Assembly (NCBI GenBank): GCA_030824255.1
Contig: JAVBYB010000464.1
Span: 1 to 8,498, forward strand
Reading direction: 5' to 3'
DNA from: a bacterium
GTDB taxonomy: Bacteria; Pseudomonadota; Alphaproteobacteria; Caulobacterales; Hyphomonadaceae
Length of the DNA stretch: 8,498 nucleotides
Both the position numbers and the translations under genes were made by a program. Of this stretch, positions 1-5,753 are shown one piece after another (the stretch's first letter is position 1; the number at the start of each line of letters is the position of its first letter). Below the pieces are notes generated by a model. That model had not been told where the DNA came from. It saw nothing but the letters and a program-made list of their open reading frames with translations, and did not search any database.

Positions 1-1287
1 TCCGAGGCGTTTGCCGCGCTGGCGGAGACGCCGGCAAGCTCGCTGGTCGATACGGCGATGGACTGGCTGGGGCCGGATGCGGTGGGGAAATATCTCTTCA
101 CCTCGGGCTCGACCGGCATGCCGAAACCGGCGCCGCAAAGCCAGGGCGCGATGACGGCGCAGATCGCCGCGCGCGGCGGCATCGAACTGCCGCCGGAGGA
201 TCCGGACGAGGTGGGCCAGACGCTCGACTGGATGCCGTGGAGCCATATCTCGGGCGGCAATGTGAACTTCAACAATGTGCTGTCGCTGGGCGGGACATTC
301 CACATTGATGAGGGGCGGCCGATCCCCGGCATGTTCCAGACGACCATCGCCAACCTGAAGGATGTGCGGCCGCAGGCGTTCGGCTCGGCGCCGATTGCGT
401 TCGGCATGCTGGCGGAGGCGATGGAGGCGGATGCGGAGTTGCGGGACGCGGTGTTCTCGCGGATGCGGGCGTTCATCTATGGCGGCGCCACGCTGTCGGA
501 CGATCTCTATGAGCGGTTGCAGCGGCTCTCGATTGCCGCGACGGGCCTGCGCATTCCGCTGCTGACCATGTATGGCGCGACCGAGACGCAGGGCGTGACG
601 ATGACGCACTGGATCCTGGAGCGTGTGGGCATGGTGGGCGTGCCGATGCCGGGGACGACGCTGAAGCTCGCGCCGGTGGGCAACAAGATGGAGGTGCGCG
701 TCAAGGGGCCGACGGTGATGCGCGGCTATCTCGACATGCCCGAGCGCAATGCGAAGGTGTTCGACGAGGAAGGCTTCTACTGCCTCGGGGACGCGGCGCG
801 GTTCGAGGACCCGGAGCATCCGGAGAAGGGTCTGGTTTTCGACGGGCGCGTGACGGAGGACTTCAAGCTCGACAGCGGGACGTGGGTGTCGGTGGGCACG
901 CTAAGGCCGGATATTGTCGCGGCGTGTGCGCCGCTGGTGTTCGATGCGGTGGTGTGCGGGCAGGACAAGCCTTTCCTTGGCGTGCTGCTGTGGCCATCGC
1001 CCGCGGGCATGAAAGCCGCGACGGAGGCGGCAGGCGGGGACGTGGCCAAGGCGTTCGGTTCGCTGACGATGCAGGTGGCGGAGAAGCTCAAGGCCTTCAA
1101 TGCGGGCGCGGGCGGATCGTCGCGGCGCGTGGGGCGGTTCAGGTTGTTGACGTCTCCGCCTTCGCTGGATGCGGGCGAGATCACGGACAAGGGCTATGTT
1201 AACCAGCGGGTGGCGCAGGACACACGCGCGGCGGAGGTGGCGTCGCTGTTCGCGGCGGAGCTGGCGCCGGGGGTGGTGCAAGTGTGA
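1..1287 (+). CDS. Acyl-CoA ligase, feruloyl-CoA synthase-like (5' end outside window)
   Basis: This is an AMP-forming CoA ligase that would adenylate a carboxylic acid with ATP and transfer it to CoA in the cytoplasm. The frame is open from base 1, so the start lies upstream; 428 residues are visible, and I estimate roughly 190 N-terminal residues are missing compared with full feruloyl-CoA synthases (about 600 aa). The P-loop-like motif YLFTSGSTGMPKP lies near visible residues 31-43, the YGATE adenylate motif near 190, and FDGRVTEDFKLDSGTWVSVG in the C-terminal third. The tail DAGEITDKGYVNQR carries the likely catalytic lysine. The EDFKL...GTWVSVG and ITDKGY(V/I)NQR blocks are typical of feruloyl-CoA synthases rather than general acyl-CoA synthetases. 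The class is solid; the substrate (ferulate, another aromatic acid or a fatty acid) is inferred only. A repeat-containing spacer separates it from the acyl-CoA dehydrogenase downstream. Confidence 0.88.
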   Translation, partial: SEAFAALAETPASSLVDTAMDWLGPDAVGKYLFTSGSTGMPKPAPQSQGAMTAQIAARGGIELPPEDPDEVGQTLDWMPWSHISGGNVNFNNVLSLGGTFHIDEGRPIPGMFQTTIANLKDVRPQAFGSAPIAFGMLAEAMEADAELRDAVFSRMRAFIYGGATLSDDLYERLQRLSIAATGLRIPLLTMYGATETQGVTMTHWILERVGMVGVPMPGTTLKLAPVGNKMEVRVKGPTVMRGYLDMPERNAKVFDEEGFYCLGDAARFEDPEHPEKGLVFDGRVTEDFKLDSGTWVSVGTLRPDIVAACAPLVFDAVVCGQDKPFLGVLLWPSPAGMKAATEAAGGDVAKAFGSLTMQVAEKLKAFNAGAGGSSRRVGRFRLLTSPPSLDAGEITDKGYVNQRVAQDTRAAEVASLFAAELAPGVVQV

Positions 1288-1307
1288 GCTGACGCCTGTG
1301 AGCACGC

Positions 1308-1348
1308 CCTCGTCCTTCGAGACGGCCTTCGGCCTCCTCAGGATGAGG
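1308..1348. repeat. Palindromic intergenic repeat, left copy
   Basis: This is a REP-like element of about 41 bp. Its outer bases CCTCGTCC and GGATGAGG pair (one G-T wobble), and the centre GGCC-TTC-GGCC forms a small perfect hairpin. Its outer 17 bases and its last 15 bases recur exactly, reverse-complemented, in the right copy at 1398-1442. It begins 20 bp after the stop codon of the ligase gene, so it could end or stabilise that transcript, but there is no T-tract. From memory, elements of this form are scattered through many alphaproteobacterial genomes; I could not search to confirm this. Confidence 0.75.
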
Positions 1349-1397
1349 GCTTCTCACCTGAATGAGCGCTTTGGACCATACCTGATGACAATGAGGT

Positions 1398-1442
1398 CCT
1401 CATCCTGAGGAGCTCGCGTAGCGGGCGTCTCGAAGGACGAGG
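1398..1442. repeat. Palindromic intergenic repeat, right (inverted) copy
   Basis: This second copy is about 45 bp and inverted relative to the left copy at 1308-1348. Its ends match the left copy perfectly, but its central hairpin differs: GCTCGC-GTA-GCGGGC, six pairs including one G-T wobble. The centres differ while the flanks are conserved, and the new centre still pairs, which suggests selection on folding or an origin from different family members. Together the two copies could form a long imperfect cruciform or RNA hairpin around a 49-bp spacer. Confidence 0.75.
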
Positions 1443-1481
1443 CCGGGCTCGCACCGTCGCCACGTCATCTCTCGACAGCCG

Positions 1482-1509
1482 CGCGCCCGTATGCTGGATG
1501 ACGGGCGCG
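1482..1509 (+). promoter_or_regulatory. 9-bp perfect inverted repeat before acyl-CoA dehydrogenase
   Basis: CGCGCCCGT (1482-1490) and ACGGGCGCG (1501-1509) are perfect reverse complements around a 10-base spacer. The dyad ends 9 bases before the GGAG ribosome-binding site (1519-1522) of the dehydrogenase at 1529. It could be a GC-rich hairpin in the 5' leader or a dyad operator for a repressor. No T-tract follows, so a simple terminator is less likely. The structure is seen directly; the role is inferred. Confidence 0.5.
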
Positions 1510-1528
1510 GAAACCGTCGGAGCCAGTC

Positions 1529-2692
1529 ATGTCTGTCCTCAATGTCGAACGTCCTGATTTCATGGCGGAGGAGGACATCCGCATGTTCGAGGATTCGGTG
1601 GTGCGCTTCTTTGAACAGAACGCCCCGCCGGAGCGGGTGGAGAAGTGGCGGAAGGACAAGGTTGTCGAGCGCGCCATGTGGGAAGAGTCGGCGCAGGCCG
1701 GGCTGCTGGGGCTTTCGACGCCTGAGGAATACGGCGGCATGGGCGGGGACTATCGCCACGAAGTGATCCTGATGGAGCAGCTGGGGCTTCAGGGCGTCGA
1801 TGGGTTCGGCGCATCGCTGCACAATGCGATCGTGATGCCGTACATCGTTCACTACGGCACGGAAGAACAGAAGAAGCGCTGGCTGCCGCGCATGGCGTCG
1901 GGCGAGCTGATCTCGGCGATTGCGATGACGGAGCCGGGCGCGGGCTCGGACCTGCAGGGCATCAAGACGACGGCCAAGCGCTCGGGCAATGGCTATGTCA
2001 TCAACGGCTCGAAGACGTTCATCACCAACGGGCAGATGGCCAACCTGATCTGCGTCGTGGCGAAGACGGACCCGACCAAGGGCGCCAAGGGCACGTCGCT
2101 GCTGTTCGTGGAGACGGCTGAGGTCGAGGGCTTCGAGCGCGGGCGCAATCTCAACAAGCTGGGCCAGCCAGCGCAGGACACGTCCGAGCTGTTCTTCAAC
2201 GACGTGAAGATTCCGGCGGAGAACCTGCTGGGCACGGAAGAGGGGCAGGGCTTCATCCAGCTGATGAGCCAGCTGCCGCAGGAGCGGCTCAACATCGCGG
2301 TGCAGGGCATTGCGACGATCGAGCGGGCGCTGAAGCTCACGATTGAATACGTGAAGGACCGCAAGGCGTTCGGGAAAGCGGTGATCGATTTCCAGAACAC
2401 GCAGTTCGTGCTGGCCGAGTGCAAGACCGAGGCGACGGTGGCGCGCGTGTTCGTGAATCACTGCATCGGGCAGCACCTGCAGGGCAAGCTGGATGCGGCG
2501 ACGGCGTCGATGGCGAAATACTGGGTGTCGGACCTCGAAGGCAAGATCGTGGATCGCTGCCTGCAGCTGTTCGGCGGCTATGGCTTCATGGACGAGTATC
2601 CGATCAGCCGCATGTATCGCGACAGCCGCATTCAGCGGATCTATGGCGGCACCAACGAGATCATGAAGATCCTGATCGCGCGGACGCTGTAG
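1529..2692 (+). CDS. Acyl-CoA dehydrogenase, long-chain (LCAD) type
   Basis: This is an FAD-dependent dehydrogenase of 387 aa (normal family length) that makes the alpha-beta double bond in an acyl-CoA and passes electrons to electron-transfer flavoprotein. The first family signature AMTEPGAGSDLQG lies near residues 132-144 and the second, QLFGGYGFMDEYPISR, near 346-361. DRKAFGK at 277-283 is the usual FAD-contact region. LPQER (249-253) places a glutamate at E252, where I recall the catalytic base of long-chain and isovaleryl-type enzymes. The medium-chain position in IYGGTNEI (371-378) holds Gly instead of Glu, consistent with this assignment. The start is supported by GGAG at 1519-1522, six bases before the ATG. 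The next gene begins 5 bases after the stop. Acyl-chain preference is not proven. Confidence 0.95.
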   Translation: MSVLNVERPDFMAEEDIRMFEDSVVRFFEQNAPPERVEKWRKDKVVERAMWEESAQAGLLGLSTPEEYGGMGGDYRHEVILMEQLGLQGVDGFGASLHNAIVMPYIVHYGTEEQKKRWLPRMASGELISAIAMTEPGAGSDLQGIKTTAKRSGNGYVINGSKTFITNGQMANLICVVAKTDPTKGAKGTSLLFVETAEVEGFERGRNLNKLGQPAQDTSELFFNDVKIPAENLLGTEEGQGFIQLMSQLPQERLNIAVQGIATIERALKLTIEYVKDRKAFGKAVIDFQNTQFVLAECKTEATVARVFVNHCIGQHLQGKLDAATASMAKYWVSDLEGKIVDRCLQLFGGYGFMDEYPISRMYRDSRIQRIYGGTNEIMKILIARTL

Positions 2693-2697
2693 GCGCG

Positions 2698-3489
2698 ATG
2701 GAACAGGCGGCGGATTTCCTGGCTGAGACGGAGGCGTTGGCGGGGTTGCTGGCGTCGCTGCCCGATGAGGCGTTCGGCGAGGCGACGCAGTTTAAGGGGT
2801 GGACTGTCAACGACGTGGTGCGTCACCTGCATTTCTGGAATCGCGCTGCGGGGCTGCAGCTCAGCGATGAGAACGAGCTGGGACGCATGATTGCGGGCGC
2901 CATGGGGCCTGCGGGGATGCGCGTGTTCGAGGCGGAGATGGTTCCGCTGGCGGGGCAGGCCTTGCGCACGGCGTGGCTGGAGACGGCGCTGCAGGTTGCG
3001 GCGCTGTATGCCAAGGCCGATCCGAAGCTGAGGCTGAAATGGGCAGGGCCGGACATGAGCGCGCGCTCATCGATTACGGCGCGGCTGATGGAGACGTGGG
3101 CGCACGGGCAGGAGGTGTATGACCATCTCGGCGTGGAGCGCGTTGATGGCGACAGGATCAGGAATATCGCGCATCTGGGCGTCTCGACATTCGGGTGGAC
3201 GTATCAGGTACGGCGGATGGAGCTGCCGCCGGTGATGCCCCATGTGCGGCTGACGGCGCCTTCGGGCGCGACGTGGACGTGGGGCGAAAACGGCGCGGTC
3301 AATTCCGTGACGGGCTCGGCGACCGAGTTCTGCCAGGTGGTGACACAGGTGCGGAACGTTGCGGACACGAAGCTGGATGTGCGTGGAGATGTGGCGCGGC
3401 AGTGGATGGGCATGGCGCAATGCTTCGCGGGTCGCGCCGAGCCGCCGCCGGCGCCTGGCACGCGCTATCGCCGTAGCCGCGCGTCATGA
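2698..3489 (+). CDS. TIGR03084-like DinB/MDMPI-fold putative metal-binding protein
   Basis: The 263-aa protein resembles the TIGR03084 family, whose N-terminal part has the DinB / mycothiol-dependent maleylpyruvate isomerase fold. Visible hallmarks are FKGWTVNDVVRHLHFWN (about 32-48), with H43 as a likely metal ligand, and ARLMETWAHGQEVYDHLG (about 128-145), with H136 and nearby E139/D142 as candidates for the remaining ligands. The C-terminal half is a less characterised beta-rich segment and ends in a basic tail (RYRRSRAS). The reaction is unknown; relatives often sit beside CoA-ester metabolism genes, as here. The ATG at 2698 lies 5 bases after the dehydrogenase stop with no strong ribosome-binding site, suggesting translational coupling. 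The same frame is open further upstream inside the dehydrogenase gene, but that stretch is antisense-like low-complexity translation and was excluded. The stop overlaps an ATG of the next frame (ATGA, 3486-3489). Confidence 0.8.
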   Translation: MEQAADFLAETEALAGLLASLPDEAFGEATQFKGWTVNDVVRHLHFWNRAAGLQLSDENELGRMIAGAMGPAGMRVFEAEMVPLAGQALRTAWLETALQVAALYAKADPKLRLKWAGPDMSARSSITARLMETWAHGQEVYDHLGVERVDGDRIRNIAHLGVSTFGWTYQVRRMELPPVMPHVRLTAPSGATWTWGENGAVNSVTGSATEFCQVVTQVRNVADTKLDVRGDVARQWMGMAQCFAGRAEPPPAPGTRYRRSRAS

Positions 3490-3502
3490 TATCTCCGGGC
3501 GC

Positions 3503-3507
3503 GGAGG
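3503..3507 (+). promoter_or_regulatory. Ribosome-binding site GGAGG deciding the DUF4262 start
   Basis: GGAGG sits five bases before the ATG at 3513, ideal spacing. The alternative ATG at 3486, which overlaps the preceding stop codon, has no such site, so 3513 is the preferred start. Confidence 0.65.
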
Positions 3508-3512
3508 CGCGC

Positions 3513-4001
3513 ATGTCGCAGGATACGATCGACGCGAAGGTGATCGAGGGCGTGGCGGCCGATGGCTGGTTCGGCCTGCATGTGGCGAGTGACGAGCAGG
3601 GGCCGGGCTTTTCCTATTCCGTGGGATTCTGGGAGAGCGTGAAGGCGCCGGAGTTCATCATCTTCGGCTTGCCGCATGATGTCTGCCACTCGATCCTGTG
3701 GTCGATGTACCGGCAGGTGCGCGAGGGGCTAAAGCCGCGCGATGGACTGCGCGTGAAAGGCCTGATCGGCGGGTTTGATTGCGTGCTGCGACCGGTGCAT
3801 GCCTCGCAGCGGCGCGAATATTTCGGCTATGCGCTATGGTATCAGCGCCAGCGGCTGGGGAATGATGTGGGGCTGGCGGCGTACCAGATCTTCTGGCCGG
3901 GCAAGGTGCAGGGGCTGTTCCCGTGGGAAGCGGGCTGCGATGCGCTGGTGCGCGAAGACCAGCCGCTGCTGTACCTGCCGGACGAGACAGGGCTGGCGTA
4001 G
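3513..4001 (+). CDS. DUF4262 domain protein
   Basis: The protein has 162 aa from the preferred start at 3513, or 171 aa if the ATG at 3486 is used. It matches the DUF4262 pattern as I know it: an early GFSYSVGFWES segment (about residues 32-42), then APEFIIFGLPHDVCHSIL (45-62), and a late AAYQIFWPGKVQGLFPWE (122-139). The family is soluble, cytosolic and of unknown function; nothing here shows an enzyme active site. No signal peptide or membrane segment is visible. It is the last gene of the unit starting at 1529 and ends only two bases from the stop of the opposing DUF1801 gene at 4004, leaving no room for an intergenic terminator. Confidence 0.85.
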   Translation: MSQDTIDAKVIEGVAADGWFGLHVASDEQGPGFSYSVGFWESVKAPEFIIFGLPHDVCHSILWSMYRQVREGLKPRDGLRVKGLIGGFDCVLRPVHASQRREYFGYALWYQRQRLGNDVGLAAYQIFWPGKVQGLFPWEAGCDALVREDQPLLYLPDETGLA

Positions 4002-4003
4002 GT

Positions 4004-4426
4004 TCAGACCTTCCTTTTTGCAGGCTTCGGCTTTGCCTTTGCGGTGTTGAATGCGACGGCGGCCTTGATGAGCGCCTTGAAGGCTTTCTCGTTGAGCGTG
4101 TCGTCTTCGTGGATGTCGATGGCCCTGCGCGTGCCTGCATCGAGGCTGGCGTTGAAGAGCTTGGCGGGGTCGGCGAGGGCGGCTCCGTGGGCGAAGGTGA
4201 GCTTTACCTTGTCCTTGTAGGTCTCGCCGGTGAGCAGGATGCCGTCGCGCTCAAAGGTCGGCACGCCCGCGGGATTGGACGGCTTCTTCCATTTGCGGTC
4301 CTCGGTGATCGCCGGATCGGCCTCGCTGATCAGCGTGCGGATGCGGGCGAGTGTTTCTGTGCGCCAATTGCTGGCGGCGGAGGCTTTTGCAGCGCCGGAT
4401 TTTCTTGCGGTGGCCATGCCTCTCAC
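4004..4426 (-). CDS. DUF1801 protein, last gene of the ArsR operon
   Basis: The 140-aa protein belongs to the DUF1801 (YdhG-like) family, small soluble proteins of unknown function. Visible family blocks are RKWKKPS (44-50), KVKLTFAHGAALADP (73-87) and AIDIHEDDTLNEKAF (102-116). The C-terminus is a basic, Pro/Ala-rich tail (TAKAKPKPAKRKV) and the N-terminus is Ala/Ser/Lys rich. The GTG at 4426 overlaps the stop of the upstream gene as GTGA (4426-4423), pointing to translational coupling; an ATG three codons later (4417) is an alternative start, and neither has an ideal ribosome-binding site. The motif IHEDDxLxEKxF is shared with the neighbouring gene, so the two look like diverged tandem duplicates. 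Function is unknown. Confidence 0.85.
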   Translation of the reverse strand: MRGMATARKSGAAKASAASNWRTETLARIRTLISEADPAITEDRKWKKPSNPAGVPTFERDGILLTGETYKDKVKLTFAHGAALADPAKLFNASLDAGTRRAIDIHEDDTLNEKAFKALIKAAVAFNTAKAKPKPAKRKV

Positions 4427-4890
4427 ATCTTCTCGCCGGGCAGCTTTGCTGCTTGCTTCACCCAGCTCGTGAACTGTTTTTCGTCGAGCTTGTCGTCTTC
4501 ATGGATGTGGAAGTAGCGGACGTTTTTCTGCTTCGACAAGACGGGCGGTTCGGGGTCGAGTTGTGCGCCGGTGAAAAAGGCGACCTTCACATACTTGTCG
4601 AAGACGTGGAGGCCGAGGAAGTAGGTCGTCTCGTCAGCGCCATACATGGGCGAGTTCCACTTGACGGCCTTGCGCACGCCGGGGACCGCGCGCGTGACGA
4701 GGGCGTCCAGCTTCTTGCCCACCGCACTCTTCCAGCCTGGCATGGCGTCGATGTAGGCCTTGATCGGCGCATCGCCATAGCCTTTCGCGATCTGCGGATT
4801 GCCGCCGGAGAGACGAACGACGCCATCAGCGCCGGGCTTCAGCGGTTTGCGGGCTTTCGCGGGCGCTTTCTTTGCGGGAGCCTTGGCCAT
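4423..4890 (-). CDS. DUF1801 protein with Lys/Ala/Pro-rich N-terminal tail
   Basis: The 155-aa protein has a DUF1801 domain at about residues 43-152: KAVKWNSPMYG (74-84), KVAFFTGAQLDP (102-113) and YFHIHEDDKLDEKQF (126-140). The first 20 residues hold seven Lys/Arg among Ala and Pro, resembling histone-H1-like tails; this may be a disordered or nucleic-acid-contacting extension. The start at 4890 is chosen because GAGGA on the minus strand (4896-4900) lies five bases upstream; the frame stays open back to 5208, but that extension overlaps the SRPBCC gene and is not needed. It begins 25 bases after the SRPBCC stop and overlaps the next gene by four bases. DUF1801 proteins commonly accompany ArsR/SRPBCC pairs, from memory. 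Biochemical role unknown. Confidence 0.88.
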   Translation of the reverse strand: MAKAPAKKAPAKARKPLKPGADGVVRLSGGNPQIAKGYGDAPIKAYIDAMPGWKSAVGKKLDALVTRAVPGVRKAVKWNSPMYGADETTYFLGLHVFDKYVKVAFFTGAQLDPEPPVLSKQKNVRYFHIHEDDKLDEKQFTSWVKQAAKLPGEKM

Positions 4891-4915
4891 AACTGTCCTC
4901 TCTTGTTCGCTCTGC

Positions 4916-5335
4916 TCAGCTGTCGCGCGCGACGACGTTTTCCAGGTTTTCGAGGAATTGCTTCCAGCCCGCATGGGCGCCGCCGAAGGCCTGCTTCTGG
5001 TCGGGACGGAAGCCGGCTTGCTCCATGCGGAGATGCGTTCCCGCATCGGTCGGGGTGAGGGTGAAGGTGACGACGCTCTTGAGGGCGTAGGCGGGGTCTT
5101 CGTTGGCGAAGTCCCACGTGTAAGCGAGCATGCGGTTGGGTTCGATGGCGAGGACTTCGCAATCGAGCACGCCGCCCCAGTCTCCGCGCAGGTTGAAGCG
5201 ATGGCCAACGGCAGGGGCGAAGTCGTTCTTCATCAGCCACTCTGCCATGAGATGCGGCTGGGTGAGCGCGCGCCACAGCCTTTCGGGCGGATGGGGAAAG
5301 TCGCGTTCGATGATGACGGAGCGGGCCTCGGTCAC
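4916..5335 (-). CDS. SRPBCC / AHSA1-type protein
   Basis: The 139-aa protein has the START/Bet v1-like helix-grip fold of the AHSA1 (activator of Hsp90 ATPase homologue) group, a cytosolic hydrophobic ligand-binding fold. The N-terminal IERDFPHPPERLWRALTQ (9-26) and AEWLM (31-35), the central strand pattern around LDCEVLAIEPNRMLAYTW (57-74), and the C-terminal helix HAGWKQFLENLENVV (121-135) are typical. The ligand is unknown. The start is GTG at 5335, overlapping the ArsR stop as GTGA; AGAGGA about eight bases upstream supports it. ArsR-SRPBCC gene pairs are a widespread arrangement in which the repressor controls both genes, which fits the operator found upstream. Confidence 0.92.
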   Translation of the reverse strand: MTEARSVIIERDFPHPPERLWRALTQPHLMAEWLMKNDFAPAVGHRFNLRGDWGGVLDCEVLAIEPNRMLAYTWDFANEDPAYALKSVVTFTLTPTDAGTHLRMEQAGFRPDQKQAFGGAHAGWKQFLENLENVVARDS

Positions 5336-5655
5336 TGGTCCATCCTCTTGAGCAGGTCTTCGAGCTTGTCGAAGCGGTTTTCCCAGAAGCCGGCCATCTG
5401 GGTCGTCCAGTCGACCAGCGGGGCGAGGGCTGTAAGCTGGGCGCTGTAGTGCGTCTCGCGGCCTTCATGGCGGCCGCGCACGAGGCCGGCCTGTTTCAGG
5501 ACGCCGATATGTTTCGAGACGACGGGCTGCGTGACTCCGGCCTTGAGCGTGAGGGCGCCGACTGTCTTCTCGCCCTCCCGGCAAAGTCTTTCGAAAATGG
5601 CACGCCGCGTGGGGTCGGCGAGCGTACGGAACAGGGCGTCCTGCGCCTTCGTCAT
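5332..5655 (-). CDS. ArsR-family transcriptional repressor
   Basis: The 107-aa winged-helix protein starts with the ArsR hallmark FRTLADPTRRAIFERL (9-24). The helix-turn-helix spans about residues 32-56, with recognition helix TQPVVSKHIGVLKQAGLV (42-59), followed by the wing GRHEGRETHY (61-70). The ELCVCDL metal site of arsenic/cadmium sensors is absent and only one cysteine (C25) is visible, so this is unlikely to be a classical metal sensor; the inducer is unknown. It is the first gene of a four-gene minus-strand operon and probably represses its own promoter, because a perfect dyad lies in the promoter spacer at 5690-5705. A GGGGA sequence about ten bases before the ATG may serve as ribosome-binding site. 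Confidence 0.95.
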   Translation of the reverse strand: MTKAQDALFRTLADPTRRAIFERLCREGEKTVGALTLKAGVTQPVVSKHIGVLKQAGLVRGRHEGRETHYSAQLTALAPLVDWTTQMAGFWENRFDKLEDLLKRMDQ

Positions 5656-5686
5656 TGAGATACATTCCCCGCTGGCTATGAGTATT

Positions 5687-5715
5687 CATATAGCTGTGTG
5701 GCTATGGATCGTCAA
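5687..5715 (-). promoter_or_regulatory. Predicted sigma70 promoter of the arsR operon
   Basis: Read on the minus strand, TTGACG (5715-5710) is followed by exactly 17 bases and then TATATG (5692-5687), matching TTGACA and TATAAT at five and four of six positions. Transcription would begin near 5680, giving a leader of about 25 bases before the ATG at 5655. The local stretch is noticeably more A/T-rich than its surroundings. No equally good promoter was seen for the divergent phosphoesterase gene. Confidence 0.75.
5690..5705 (-). promoter_or_regulatory. Putative ArsR operator: ATAGC-N6-GCTAT dyad
   Basis: ATAGC (5690-5694) and GCTAT (5701-5705) form a perfect five-base inverted repeat around six bases. 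A further GCTAT half-site lies at 5675-5679, so half-sites alternate across the region. The dyad fills most of the spacer and overlaps the -10 hexamer of the predicted promoter, where a bound ArsR dimer would block RNA polymerase. The dyad is seen directly; its binding by the adjacent regulator is inferred. Confidence 0.65.
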
Positions 5716-5753
5716 GCGTTGCGATGTCGGGGCGGTGCGCCGATATAAGGCGC

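Noticed and set aside
1467..1500. TCGACA and TATGCT as promoter elements before the dehydrogenase
   Set aside because: The spacing is only 12 bases, too short for a sigma70 promoter, and nothing better aligns.
1400..2476. Long open frame (358 codons) on the minus strand opposite the acyl-CoA dehydrogenase
   Set aside because: Its translation is His/Arg/Leu-rich with no family motif, and the plus strand has an unmistakable full-length dehydrogenase. High-GC codon bias keeps such antisense frames open by chance.
2419..2697. N-terminal extension of the TIGR03084-like gene
   Set aside because: It lies entirely inside the dehydrogenase gene in another frame and its translation is low-complexity shadow sequence. 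The family-like sequence starts at the ATG at 2698.
4351..5058. Plus-strand open frame opposite the DUF1801 and SRPBCC genes
   Set aside because: It is a shadow of three recognisable minus-strand genes and has no family resemblance or ribosome-binding site.
4891..5208. N-terminal extension of the DUF1801 gene back to 5208
   Set aside because: It overlaps the SRPBCC gene in another frame and is Ser/Pro/Arg-rich. A good ribosome-binding site marks 4890 as the start.
5719..5749. TTGCGA-N19-TATAAG as a plus-strand promoter for the phosphoesterase
   Set aside because: The spacer is too long, and transcription would start at or after the preferred ATG at 5754.
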